Notes under the pieces: model-generated
Told to the model about the DNA's origin: nothing
Seen by the model: the letters and a program-made list of their open reading frames with translations, nothing else
Databases searched by the model: none
Position numbers and translations under genes: made by a program
Shown: piece by piece, positions 24,619 through 32,576 of the stretch
How the letters are laid out: each line of letters opens with the position of its first letter
How positions within the stretch are numbered: the first letter of the stretch is position 1
Assembly (NCBI RefSeq): GCF_052119705.1
Contig: NZ_JBGQOP010000007.1
Location: 79,431 to 143,430 of the forward strand
Source: Oceanimonas sp052119705
GTDB taxonomy: Bacteria; Pseudomonadota; Gammaproteobacteria; Enterobacterales; Aeromonadaceae
Length of the DNA: 64,000 bases
Direction of reading: 5' to 3'

Positions 24619-25419
24619 TTAAGCGCAGTTTTCTGGGGTAATAAATCGCGGCAGGGTATCGTCTTTGCGCAGCGTTAAAATTTCGCAGCCGTCTTCAGTA
24701 ACCAGCAGGGTGTGCTCGTATTGTGCAGACAAGCTACGATCTTTGGTGAGTACGGTCCAACCGTCGGCCATCATCTTGCTGTGGCGTTTACCGGCGTTGA
24801 TCATGGGCTCTATGGTAAAGCACATGCCGGCGGCTAACACTTCACCGGTACCTGGAATGCCGTAGTGGACCACTTGTGGCTCTTCGTGAAAGTCAGCACC
24901 AATACCGTGGCCGCAATATTCACGTACTACCGAATAGTTATGATCTTCAGCATGCTTTTGAATAGCCGCACCTATGTCGCCTAACTGCATGCCAGGGCGT
25001 ACCATCTTGATGCCAATTTCTAAGCATTCTAATGTTACGCGGCATAGGCGTTCGGCCAAAATGCTGGGCTTACCGACGAAGAACATTTTTGATGAATCAC
25101 CGTGGTAGCCATCCTTGATCACGGTGATGTCGATATTGATGATGTCGCCGTCTTTGAGCTTTTTGTCAGCCGGAATACCATGGCAAATCACGTGGTTAAC
25201 TGAAGTACAAATAGACTTTGGAAAGCCATGATAGTTAAGTGGCGCCGGAATCGCGCCTTGCACATTAACGATATAATCGTGACAAATAGTGTTGAGCTCT
25301 TCGGTAGTGACACCAATTTGAATATGGGGCTCGATCATTTCCAGTACTTCGGCGGCCAAGCGACCAGCGACGCGCATTTTTTCCATTTCTTCCGGGGTTT
25401 TGATGACTATGCTGCTCAT
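24619..25419 (-). CDS. map: Methionine aminopeptidase, type Ia
   Basis: Removes N-terminal methionine from new proteins. I start at ATG 25419, where the family begins (MSSIVIKTPEEMEKMRVAG), giving 266 residues; the longer frame to 25521 adds repeat-derived sequence. Seen: metal ligands Asp97 and Asp108 in NIDITVIKDGYHGDSSKMF, the CGHGIG histidine, FHEEPQVVHYG, MCFTIEPM and a final YEHT region with the last ligand glutamate. Divergent from rpsB, as in many gammaproteobacteria. Confidence 0.96.
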   Translation of the reverse strand: MSSIVIKTPEEMEKMRVAGRLAAEVLEMIEPHIQIGVTTEELNTICHDYIVNVQGAIPAPLNYHGFPKSICTSVNHVICHGIPADKKLKDGDIINIDITVIKDGYHGDSSKMFFVGKPSILAERLCRVTLECLEIGIKMVRPGMQLGDIGAAIQKHAEDHNYSVVREYCGHGIGADFHEEPQVVHYGIPGTGEVLAAGMCFTIEPMINAGKRHSKMMADGWTVLTKDRSLSAQYEHTLLVTEDGCEILTLRKDDTLPRFITPENCA

Positions 25420-25562
25420 GAAATTTGCTTCTCTGTTGAGTTGGCGCCCGGTGAGTGTTGCGTTGGAATAGCGCGGGGCGTCGAATGAATCGAAGTGATA
25501 ACGGGCACTATTTATGGACAAGAAGGCTGCTATCAGGCCGAAAATTGTAACGCTATAACGGG

Positions 25563-25618
25563 AAGTGGTAAAGGGTGAGTGAAAGCGCCCAGCGTTCAGC
25601 GCCTAGCACTAAGCTCCA
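25563..25618. repeat. Heptamer arm left of PAL copy E (eight units)
   Basis: Units change type along the array: GAGTGAA, then AGCGCCC, AGCGTTC, AGCGCCT, AGCACTA, AGCTCCA, showing that the GTGAAGG and AGCGCCC families can be contiguous in one 7-bp register. The inverse arm is at 25913-25961. Confidence 0.8.
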
Positions 25619-25642
25619 CAATAGAGCTAAAGATAAGAGGTT

Positions 25643-25800
25643 TTTTGCCGCGAAACCCACGAAAGCCGCGAAAAATAGGGAACAGATCTAAAAGGGATTT
25701 TTATTGTAAGGGTAAACCAATATTTAGTTGTCGGTCTTACCAATAATACATTTGGTGTCACCTTGATCTTTTAGCGGACTTAGCGGGTTTCGTTGCGAGA
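25643..25800. repeat. PAL palindromic element, copy E
   Basis: Left arm TTTTTGCCGCGAAACCCACG, right arm ending GCGGGTTTCGTTGCGAGA. The inner pair TATTGTAAGGG / GTCTTACCAATA makes a second, nested stem. This is the CGAAACCC subfamily. Confidence 0.85.
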
Positions 25801-25912
25801 AGGTTTTTATCACTCGTGGCTAAGTATCTCTGGCGTTCTGGGCTGGTTTTGTGTTATAAAACGCGCCGCAGTGCTAGGTTTTTAACTTTGGGTTGGTTGT
25901 TGTTTTACTTAC

Positions 25913-25961
25913 AGCTTCTAGCTTAAGGCTTATCGCTATCACTTCGACCATTCACCCTTTT
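25913..25961. repeat. Heptamer arm right of PAL copy E
   Basis: Seven units from AGCTTCT, AGCTTAA, GGCTTAT through ACTTCGA, CCATTCA to CCCTTTT. The 640-base map-rpsB gap is thus mostly arm / PAL / arm, with the rpsB leader after it. Confidence 0.78.
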
Positions 25962-25963
25962 AA

Positions 25964-26055
25964 TACACACACACATCGGCACATGCTCTAGGGTGCTCTT
26001 CGGAGTTGGAGACATGGGATGTGTGGAGGCCTAACCCAATACACTTATTTGAGGA
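25964..26055 (+). ncRNA. rpsB leader (t44-type, ribosomal protein S2 autoregulation)
   Basis: The bases from ACACACACATCGGCACAT to the GAGGA ribosome site closely follow the E. coli rpsB leader: GGGTGCTCTTCGGAGTTGG, ACATGGGAT, then GTGGAGGC and TAACCCA in the same order and spacing. In E. coli this structured region mediates repression of rpsB-tsf by S2. The open frame starting at 26006 lies in this leader and is not translated N-terminal sequence. Confidence 0.82.
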
Positions 26056-26059
26056 AATC

Positions 26060-26788
26060 ATGGCACAAGTATCTATGCGCGACATGCTGAAAGCCGGCGT
26101 TCACTTTGGTCACCAGACTCGTTACTGGAACCCAAAAATGAAGCCGTTTATCTTTGGCGCCAGCAACCGAGTTCACATCATCAACTTAGAAAAAACAGTT
26201 CCTATGTTTAACGATGCGATGAACTACATCAGCAGCGTTGCTTCTAAGAAAGGTAAAATTCTGTTTGTTGGTACTAAGCGCGCAGCCTCAGAAGCCGTTA
26301 AAGAAGCCGCAATCAGCTGCGATCAGTTCTATGTGAACCATCGCTGGTTGGGTGGCATGCTGACTAACTGGAAAACTGTTCGTCAGTCAATCAGCCGCTT
26401 GAAAGAGCTGGAAGTTCAGTCTGCAGACGGTACCTTCGACAAGCTGACCAAGAAAGAAGCGCTGATGCGTTCTCGTGAAATGGAAAAGCTGGAGAAGTCT
26501 CTGGGTGGTATCAAGAACATGGGCGGTCTGCCAGACGTACTGTTCGTAGTTGACGCTGACCACGAGCACATCGCTATCAAAGAAGCCAACAACTTGGGCA
26601 TTCCTGTGGTATCGATCGTGGACACCAACTCTAACCCAGACAACATAGATTACATCATTCCAGGTAACGATGACGCCATCCGTGCCGTTCAGTTATACCT
26701 GAATGCTGCAGCTAGCGCCGTTACTGCTGCTCGTGCACAAGATGCTGCCGTGCAACAAGCGGAAGACAACTACGTCGTAGAAGAGTAA
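26060..26788 (+). CDS. rpsB: 30S ribosomal protein S2
   Basis: An essential small-subunit protein that binds late in assembly and is needed for S1 docking. 242 residues from ATG 26060 (MAQVSMRDMLKAGVHFGHQTRYWNPKM), with GAGGA just upstream. Seen: KRAASEAVKEAA, VNHRWLGGMLTNWKT, and PVVSIVDTNSNPDNIDYIIPGNDDAIRAV, all invariant. Followed by a stem-loop and tsf, the usual rpsB-tsf operon. Confidence 0.98.
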   Translation: MAQVSMRDMLKAGVHFGHQTRYWNPKMKPFIFGASNRVHIINLEKTVPMFNDAMNYISSVASKKGKILFVGTKRAASEAVKEAAISCDQFYVNHRWLGGMLTNWKTVRQSISRLKELEVQSADGTFDKLTKKEALMRSREMEKLEKSLGGIKNMGGLPDVLFVVDADHEHIAIKEANNLGIPVVSIVDTNSNPDNIDYIIPGNDDAIRAVQLYLNAAASAVTAARAQDAAVQQAEDNYVVEE

Positions 26789-26842
26789 TAAAGCAAAAGC
26801 TTAGGCTTCTGCCGTTATTAACCATACGAAAGTAATGTGTTA

Positions 26843-26867
26843 ACAGGGGCCTAGTGCCCCTGTTTTC
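26843..26867 (+). terminator. Terminator/attenuator between rpsB and tsf
   Basis: An 8-bp stem ACAGGGGC / GCCCCTGT with a 5-base loop and then TTTTC. In E. coli a comparable partial terminator lowers tsf relative to rpsB expression; the same role is likely here. Confidence 0.8.
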
Positions 26868-26912
26868 TTATGTAAAAAGTTTTCTTGTGTATCAAGATTG
26901 AGGATGTTTAAG

Positions 26913-27794
26913 ATGACTACTGTTACCGCGGCCATGGTAAAAGAACTGCGTGAGCGCACTGGCGCCGGCATGATGGATTGTAAAAAGGCGTTGACCGACG
27001 CACAAGGCGACATTGAGCTTGCCATTGAAGAAATGCGTAAATCTGGTCAAGCAAAAGCTGCTAAGAAAGCTGGCCGTATTGCTGCTGAAGGCGTGATCTT
27101 AATGCGTCAAGCAGGCAACACTGCTGTGATGATTGAGCTGAACAGTGAAACTGACTTTGTAGCAAAAGACGCTAGCTTCTGCGCCTTTGGTGACAAAGTT
27201 ATCGAAATCGCTTTGGCTAACAAAATCAATGACCTGGACGCTTTGAAAGCGGCCGAGTACGAAAACGGCGAAAGCATCGAAACGGCATTGACTAACCTGA
27301 TCGCCAAGATCGGTGAAAACATGAGCCTGCGTCGTATCGAGTTGGTAGAAGGTGACAACCTGACTACTTACCTGCACGGCACCCGGATTGGCGTTATCGT
27401 CAATCTGAAAGGCGGTGACGAAGAAGTGGCAAAAGACGTAGCTATGCATGTAGCGGCTTCTAGCCCACAGTTCGTTAAGCCAGAAGACGTGTCTGCTGAA
27501 GTTGTAGCCAAAGAGCGCGAAATTCAGGTAGACATCGCTATCAACTCTGGCAAAACTAAAGAAATCGCCGAGAAGATGGTTGAAGGCCGCATGAAGAAGT
27601 TCACCGGTGAGATCTCTCTGACTGGTCAGCAATTCGTGAAAGATCCTTCTATTACCGTCGCCGACCTGCTGAAGCAGAAAAATGCCGATGCCATTAGTTT
27701 CGTTCGCTATGAAGTGGGTGAAGGTATTGAGCGCGCAGAAGAAGACTTCGCTGCAGAAGTTCAAGCACAAATTGCCGCTTCTACCAAAGCGTAA
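26913..27794 (+). CDS. tsf: Elongation factor Ts
   Basis: EF-Ts is the guanine nucleotide exchange factor for EF-Tu. 293 residues from ATG 26913, which has TGAGGA eight bases upstream; the frame continues to TTG 26898 but that would include the ribosome site. Seen: N-terminal UBA-like domain (VKELRERTGAGMMDCKKAL), then NSETDFVAKD (TDF at 80-82 is the EF-Tu contact), and two core repeats. Co-transcribed with rpsB. A 223-codon frame on the opposite strand is a shadow. Confidence 0.98.
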   Translation: MTTVTAAMVKELRERTGAGMMDCKKALTDAQGDIELAIEEMRKSGQAKAAKKAGRIAAEGVILMRQAGNTAVMIELNSETDFVAKDASFCAFGDKVIEIALANKINDLDALKAAEYENGESIETALTNLIAKIGENMSLRRIELVEGDNLTTYLHGTRIGVIVNLKGGDEEVAKDVAMHVAASSPQFVKPEDVSAEVVAKEREIQVDIAINSGKTKEIAEKMVEGRMKKFTGEISLTGQQFVKDPSITVADLLKQKNADAISFVRYEVGEGIERAEEDFAAEVQAQIAASTKA

Positions 27795-27834
27795 TTGTTG
27801 CTGATTTAATGCTAGGGTCTTTGACCTTAAATAG

Positions 27835-27859
27835 ACCGCGACCTGTGTCGCGGTTTTTC
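27835..27859 (+). terminator. Rho-independent terminator after tsf
   Basis: Stem ACCGCGAC / GTCGCGGT with loop CTGT, then TTTTTC. It separates the rpsB-tsf unit from pyrH, whose start is 20 bases on. Confidence 0.92.
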
Positions 27860-27878
27860 TATGACTAGGAATAGAAGC

Positions 27879-28610
27879 ATGAGTACCAATCCTAAACCTG
27901 CATACAGACGCATTCTTCTTAAACTAAGCGGCGAAGCGCTGCAAGGTGAAGAGGGCTTTGGTATTGATCCCGGCGTCTTAGAACGCATGGCGCAAGAAAT
28001 CAAAGAATTGGTTGAGCTGGGCGTGCAAGTGGGCGTGGTCATCGGCGGCGGTAACCTGTTTCGTGGTGCAGGCTTGGCCCAAGCGGGCATGAACCGCGTG
28101 GTGGGCGACCACATGGGTATGTTGGCGACCGTGATGAACGGCTTGGCGATGCGCGATGCCCTGCACCGTGCTTATGTGAATGCCCGTCTAATGTCAGCCA
28201 TTACGCTGGAAGGCGTATGCGACCCGTACAATTGGGCTGACGCCATTAGTTTGTTGCGCAAAGGACGAGTGGTGATATTTTCTGCCGGCACCGGCAATCC
28301 CTTTTTTACCACAGACACCGCAGCCTGCTTACGTGGCATTGAAATTGAAGCGGACGTGGTCTTAAAAGCCACTAAGGTCGACGGCGTGTATAGCGAAGAT
28401 CCGATGAAGAATCCGGATGCCGAGCTCTACAATCACTTAGGCTATGACGATGTGCTAGCCAAAGAGTTGCAAGTCATGGACTTAGCCGCCTTTACTTTGG
28501 CCCGTGACCACGATATGCCCATTCGTATCTTTAACATGAATAAGCCAGGTGCCCTGCGTCGTGCCGTGATGGGCGAAACCGAAGGCACTTTGATCAGCCG
28601 TAAGCTTTAA
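27879..28610 (+). CDS. pyrH: UMP kinase
   Basis: Phosphorylates UMP to UDP, feeding pyrimidine and UDP-sugar synthesis. 243 residues from ATG 27879 (MSTNPKPAYRRILLKLSGEAL), matching the family start and having AGGA upstream; ATG 27861 would add six residues. Seen: GIQVGVVIGGGN-like GVQVGVVIGGGNLFRG, VVGDHMGMLATVMNGLAMRDAL, and GTGNPFFTTDTAACLR. A hexameric amino acid kinase fold, nearly colinear with E. coli PyrH. Confidence 0.97.
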   Translation: MSTNPKPAYRRILLKLSGEALQGEEGFGIDPGVLERMAQEIKELVELGVQVGVVIGGGNLFRGAGLAQAGMNRVVGDHMGMLATVMNGLAMRDALHRAYVNARLMSAITLEGVCDPYNWADAISLLRKGRVVIFSAGTGNPFFTTDTAACLRGIEIEADVVLKATKVDGVYSEDPMKNPDAELYNHLGYDDVLAKELQVMDLAAFTLARDHDMPIRIFNMNKPGALRRAVMGETEGTLISRKL

Positions 28611-28616
28611 TCACTC

Positions 28617-28757
28617 GCTGGAAGCTTGCAGCCGAGCGCTGGAAGAAAAACATACACATTTTAGTTCTGGAAGTATAAAAATAAGCGGACAGTAAAGGTA
28701 GAAGTAGCAAACTGACTTTTTGAGCTTCTGGCTTCAAGCTTATAGCTTCCAGCTTTT
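28617..28757. repeat. Inverted heptamer arms between pyrH and frr
   Basis: GCTGGAA-type units (28617-28644, four units, six bases after the pyrH stop) face AGCTTCT-type units (28723-28757, five units). The arms are complementary over most of their length. The 78-base spacer has no PAL element, so this is an arm-pair with little cargo. The right arm ends just before the frr ribosome site. Confidence 0.85.
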
Positions 28758-28773
28758 TTGAGGAAATAACACC

Positions 28774-29331
28774 GTGATTAACGAGATTGTAAAAGACGCC
28801 AAAGAGCGCATGGAAAAAAGTCTGGAATCTTTGAAAACCCAGATGAACAAAGTACGTACCGGTCGTGCGCACCCTAGCTTGTTAGACACTATTTATGTGG
28901 ACTACTACGGTGCTGCCACTCCGCTTAAGCAGGTGGGTAATATTACCACCGAAGACTCGCGCACCTTGGCCGTTACTGTGTTTGATAGTTCTATGCTTAA
29001 AGCCGTAGAAAAAGCCATTATGAGCTCTGATTTGGGCCTGAACCCATCAAGCACAGGCACCATGATCCGTATTCCGCTGCCTTCGTTAACCGAAGAGCGT
29101 CGTAAAGATTTGATCAAGGTTGTGCGTAACGAAGCAGAGCAAGGCCGAGTAGCTATTCGTAATATTCGTCGTGATGCCAATGGTGATTTTAAGTCATTGT
29201 TAAAAGACAAAGAAATTTCTGAAGACGATGATCGTCGCGCACACGATGAAGTACAGAAAATTACCGATACTTACATCAAGCTGGTGGACGAAGCACTGAC
29301 CGCCAAAGAGAAAGAGTTAATGGAAATCTAA
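28774..29331 (+). CDS. frr: Ribosome recycling factor
   Basis: RRF with EF-G splits the post-termination ribosome. 185 residues, the standard size. Seen: KTQMNKVRTGRAHPSLLDTIYVDYYG, PLKQVGNI, IRIPLPSLTEERRKDLIKV, and RNIRRDAN near 128-135. Starts at GTG 28774 with GAGGA nine bases upstream. Followed by a strong terminator. Confidence 0.97.
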   Translation: MINEIVKDAKERMEKSLESLKTQMNKVRTGRAHPSLLDTIYVDYYGAATPLKQVGNITTEDSRTLAVTVFDSSMLKAVEKAIMSSDLGLNPSSTGTMIRIPLPSLTEERRKDLIKVVRNEAEQGRVAIRNIRRDANGDFKSLLKDKEISEDDDRRAHDEVQKITDTYIKLVDEALTAKEKELMEI

Positions 29332-29353
29332 TCCATACATCGGGTATAGTGAC

Positions 29354-29389
29354 CAACGCCGCGCAGCTGCCTGCTCGGCGTTTTTTTTT
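29354..29389 (+). terminator. Rho-independent terminator after frr
   Basis: Stem AACGCCG / CGGCGTT enclosing a GCAGCTGC palindrome, followed by about nine T. The uppS start lies 17 bases downstream, so uppS may have its own promoter or depend on read-through. Confidence 0.9.
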
Positions 29390-29405
29390 GCGCAGGAGCG
29401 ATTTA

Positions 29406-30173
29406 ATGCCAACGACTGAATCAATGGCAGCCTTGGAACAGCTAACCCCGTTGCCACGCCATGTGGCTATTATCATGGATGGCAACGGGCGTTGGGCACA
29501 AGAACGCGGCAAGCTGCGGGTCAGCGGTCATAAAGCCGGCGTGAAGTCGGTGCGGGCAGCCGTGAGTTTTGCTTACCAACTTAAATTAGATGCGCTGACC
29601 TTATTTGCGTTTTCCAGTGAAAACTGGCGTCGACCCGCAGACGAAGTGAGCGCCTTAATGGGCTTATTTATGGCGGTGCTGGGCTCTGAGGTGAAAAAAC
29701 TGCATCGTAATAACATTCGTTTGCAGATCATCGGCGAGCGCAGCGGTTTTAGTCAGCTCTTGCAGCGCAAAATTGCCAATGCCGAGGCGTTGACCGCCAA
29801 TAACACTGGGCTAACGCTCAATATTGCCGCCAATTACGGCGGCCGTTGGGACATAGTGCAAGCCTGTCGCTACATGGCAGAGCAGGTAGCCTGCGGCGAG
29901 CGAACGGTGGCTGACATTACGGAAGCGTCGTTAAACGAGCTGATGAGCATGAGTAATTTAAGCCCAGTGGATTTATTGATCCGCACCGGTGGTGAGCAGC
30001 GTATTAGCAACTTTTTACTCTGGCAGCTTGCCTATGCAGAGCTGTATTTCACCGATGTGTTATGGCCAGACTTTAATGACACCGCCTTTAGTGAGGCGAT
30101 TGCCGCCTTTGTTGGCCGCGAGCGCCGCTTTGGCTGCACCGGTGAACAGATCCGCGCCTTACTGGTGAAGTAA
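29406..30173 (+). CDS. uppS: Undecaprenyl diphosphate synthase
   Basis: A cis-prenyltransferase that makes C55-PP from FPP and IPP, the carrier for peptidoglycan and O-antigen. 255 residues from ATG 29406, with AGGAG seven bases upstream; an upstream ATG (29349) lies in the terminator. Seen: IIMDGNGRWA with Asp25, KAGVKSVRAAVSFAYQL, LTLFAFSSENW, and C-terminal DLLIRTGGEQRISNFLLWQLAYAELYFTD. All active-site residues are intact. Confidence 0.97.
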   Translation: MPTTESMAALEQLTPLPRHVAIIMDGNGRWAQERGKLRVSGHKAGVKSVRAAVSFAYQLKLDALTLFAFSSENWRRPADEVSALMGLFMAVLGSEVKKLHRNNIRLQIIGERSGFSQLLQRKIANAEALTANNTGLTLNIAANYGGRWDIVQACRYMAEQVACGERTVADITEASLNELMSMSNLSPVDLLIRTGGEQRISNFLLWQLAYAELYFTDVLWPDFNDTAFSEAIAAFVGRERRFGCTGEQIRALLVK

Positions 30174-30175
30174 AA

Positions 30176-30210
30176 AGCACCGAGCGCCCGGCACCAAGCA
30201 TCGAGCTAAA
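30176..30210. repeat. Heptamer arm left of PAL copy F
   Basis: Five units AGCACCG, AGCGCCC, GGCACCA, AGCATCG, AGCTAAA, starting three bases after the uppS stop codon. Confidence 0.85.
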
Positions 30211-30223
30211 CAAGCGCTAAAAA

Positions 30224-30373
30224 TTTTGACAACAAAACCCGCTAAACCTGCAGAATAATCGAGATGGAATAAGAGCGAAAAAGGATCTTATTGGTAAGGT
30301 TTAAACCGTTAAATAGTTACTTTTTAGATATGCTCTTGATAGTTTCGGTGGGTTAGTGGATTTCGTTGCAATA
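30224..30373. repeat. PAL palindromic element, copy F
   Basis: Left arm around ACAACAAAACCCGCTAAACC, right arm ending GTGGATTTCGTTGCAA, core TTATTGGTAAGG. The 337-base uppS-cdsA gap is arm / PAL / arm with no other recognisable content. Confidence 0.78.
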
Positions 30374-30454
30374 GCGCTTTATGAGTAAGAGCTAAAGAAG
30401 GTTTGGTTTTTGATCTAAACGAACGGGGTGTGGCGTCAGGAATGGGGAGTTTAG

Positions 30455-30489
30455 CTTTACCCTTCACTCCTCACACTTCACCCTCTCCT
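30455..30489. repeat. Heptamer arm right of PAL copy F
   Basis: Five units CTTTACC, CTTCACT, CCTCACA, CTTCACC, CTCTCCT. It lies 22 bases before the cdsA start. An open frame reading through it has been taken as cdsA N-terminus but encodes only repeat. Confidence 0.85.
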
Positions 30490-30510
30490 TGTATTAATAG
30501 AGGTTCTGCT

Positions 30511-31386
30511 TTGTTAAAACTACGAATCATCACCGCACTGTGCTTAGTGCCTTTGGTACTGGCAGCCTTGTTCTTGTTGCCGTTTAACTATTTCGCCATG
30601 TTTGTCGGTGTCATCTTCTTGTTGGCGTCCATTGAGTGGGGCCACTTTATCGATAAAGATCGCGCTCTTATCACTATGTTTGCCATGGGCATAGTGCTCT
30701 ATGGCTTAATGGGCTTGTTGCCGTTGCAAGGTCTATGGACCGAAAACACCAGCTTTGACACCTTAGCCGCCGGTATGGAGCCACGGTTAAGCTATTTGTA
30801 TATAGTTGCCGGCGTATGGTGGTTAGTGGCACTTGCTCTTGTGCTGACTTTTCCGCGCAGTGCAACAAAGTGGCGGGGCAATGCCGCTATACAGTCTACT
30901 TTTGCCTTTTTAACCTTAGTGCCATTTTTTTGGGCAGTAATGACACTGCGCAGCTTTGAGTATCAATCTAACCCACACTTTGGTGCTTGGTTGTTACTGT
31001 TTGTGATGGGGCTGGTCTGGGCTGCCGATACCGGTGCCTACTTCGTGGGACGGGCATGGGGCAAACGTAAGCTGTGCCCGAATGTCAGCCCAGGTAAAAC
31101 GGTAGAAGGCATGTTGGGTGGCGTGGCCTCAGCCGCGGTGTTGGCGGTCATAGTTACCTTGAGTCTGGATTTGTCGAGCCAGCAGACTGTGATTGTTTTA
31201 GTCGCCTCAATCGTTTCGGTATTAGCCTCTGTGCTGGGTGATTTAACTGAGAGCATGTTTAAGCGCGAAGCGGGCTTAAAAGACTCCGGTAATATCTTGC
31301 CCGGTCACGGCGGTATCATGGACCGTATCGACAGCTTAACTGCGGCACTCCCCGTATTCGTGCTCGTTGTGTGGCTGTTGAGTTAA
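30511..31386 (+). CDS. cdsA: Phosphatidate cytidylyltransferase
   Basis: Makes CDP-diacylglycerol from phosphatidate and CTP in the inner membrane, the precursor of all phospholipids. Start chosen at TTG 30511: AGAGG lies seven bases upstream and the protein then opens with a membrane helix (MLKLRIITALCLVPLVLAAL); the longer frame runs back through a heptamer array. 291 residues, about eight helices, and the family signature KDSGNILPGHGGIMDRIDSL near the C-terminus. Overlaps dxr by TAATG. Confidence 0.95.
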   Translation: MLKLRIITALCLVPLVLAALFLLPFNYFAMFVGVIFLLASIEWGHFIDKDRALITMFAMGIVLYGLMGLLPLQGLWTENTSFDTLAAGMEPRLSYLYIVAGVWWLVALALVLTFPRSATKWRGNAAIQSTFAFLTLVPFFWAVMTLRSFEYQSNPHFGAWLLLFVMGLVWAADTGAYFVGRAWGKRKLCPNVSPGKTVEGMLGGVASAAVLAVIVTLSLDLSSQQTVIVLVASIVSVLASVLGDLTESMFKREAGLKDSGNILPGHGGIMDRIDSLTAALPVFVLVVWLLS

Positions 31387-32576
31387 TGGAATCTCTGGCG
31401 ATACTGGGAGCCACTGGCTCCATAGGGCAAAGTACTCTTGCTGTGGTGCGCCAGCATCCAGCGCGTTTTTCGTTGTTCGCCTTAAGTGCCAACAGCAATG
31501 TCACGCGCATGCTTGCCGACTGCGTGGAGTTTGCGCCGCGCTATGCGGTCATGGTAGATGAAGATGCGGCTAAGCAGTTACGCCAACAATTGGCGCAATT
31601 AAACTGCGCCACACAGGTACTGAGCGGCAGTGCTGCGTTGTGCGAAGTAGCCCGCGAGCCAGAAGTGAGCACTGTAATGGCTGCCATTGTGGGAGCTGCC
31701 GGTTTGCTCTCCACGCTGGCCGCGGTTAAAGCCGGTAAGCGGGTGTTGCTGGCGAATAAAGAAGCGCTGGTCATGAGCGGTGAGCTGTTTATCGATGCCG
31801 TGCATCAATACGGTGCTCAGTTATTACCGATTGATAGTGAGCACAATGCCATCTTTCAGTGTTTGCCTAGCACCTTGCAGCAAAACCCCGGCCGCGGCAG
31901 TTTGAGTGACGCGGGCGTCAGTAAAATTTTATTGACCGGCTCCGGTGGCCCGTTTCGTTATACGCCGATTGATGACTTGTACGGCGTGTCGCCGGCACAA
32001 GCCATAGCGCATCCTAACTGGTCTATGGGGCCGAAAATCTCCGTCGATTCAGCCACCATGATGAACAAAGGGTTGGAATACATAGAGGCGCGCTGGTTAT
32101 TTAATGCGGCTCCCCATCAGCTGCAAGTCTTAGTGCATCCGCAGTCGGTTATTCATTCCATGGTTCAGTACTCAGATGGTTCTGTATTGGCGCAGCTTGG
32201 CCAGCCAGATATGATGACGCCGATTGCCCACGCTCTGGCGTATCCGGCGCGCATTGCCTCGGGCGTGGCGCCCTTAGATTTTTGTGCTTTAGGTGAACTC
32301 AGTTTTATGGCGCCAGACATGGCCCGATATCCCTGTTTGCAGCTGGCGATAGACGCCTGTGCTAGCGGCCAAGGCGCGACCACGGCACTGAATGCGGCCA
32401 ATGAAATAGCGGTGGCGGCCTTTTTAGCTGGACAGTTAAATTTTATGGCTATCGCCGAAGTGAACGAGGCGGTGATGCAAACGTTGGGCGCAAGCTCAGT
32501 CGGTAATATTGATGACATTATTGCACTGGACAATCAGGCAAGAAGTTGTGCGACAGCACACATAAGGAAGTATTAA
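31386..32576 (+). CDS. dxr: 1-deoxy-D-xylulose 5-phosphate reductoisomerase
   Basis: The second enzyme of the MEP isoprenoid pathway: DXP to MEP with NADPH. It supplies IPP to the UppS encoded nearby. 396 residues from ATG 31386, overlapping the cdsA stop. Seen: GATGSIGQST at 8-17 (NADPH), LLANKEALVMSGELF, PIDSEHNAIFQCL (metal-binding Asp and Glu), and PNWSMGPKISVDSATMMNKGLE. Normal length and intact. Confidence 0.97.
   Translation: MESLAILGATGSIGQSTLAVVRQHPARFSLFALSANSNVTRMLADCVEFAPRYAVMVDEDAAKQLRQQLAQLNCATQVLSGSAALCEVAREPEVSTVMAAIVGAAGLLSTLAAVKAGKRVLLANKEALVMSGELFIDAVHQYGAQLLPIDSEHNAIFQCLPSTLQQNPGRGSLSDAGVSKILLTGSGGPFRYTPIDDLYGVSPAQAIAHPNWSMGPKISVDSATMMNKGLEYIEARWLFNAAPHQLQVLVHPQSVIHSMVQYSDGSVLAQLGQPDMMTPIAHALAYPARIASGVAPLDFCALGELSFMAPDMARYPCLQLAIDACASGQGATTALNAANEIAVAAFLAGQLNFMAIAEVNEAVMQTLGASSVGNIDDIIALDNQARSCATAHIRKY

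Noticed and set aside
26006..26059. N-terminal extension of S2
   Set aside because: Lies in the structured rpsB leader; S2 begins MAQVSMRDML at 26060 with its own GAGGA.
27099..27770. 223-codon minus-strand frame opposite tsf
   Set aside because: A mirror of the strongly codon-biased tsf gene; the sense-strand product is certain and the antisense protein has no recognisable motif.
30403..30510. N-terminal extension of CdsA
   Set aside because: Passes through a heptamer array; TTG 30511 has an ideal AGAGG and the protein then starts with its first membrane helix.
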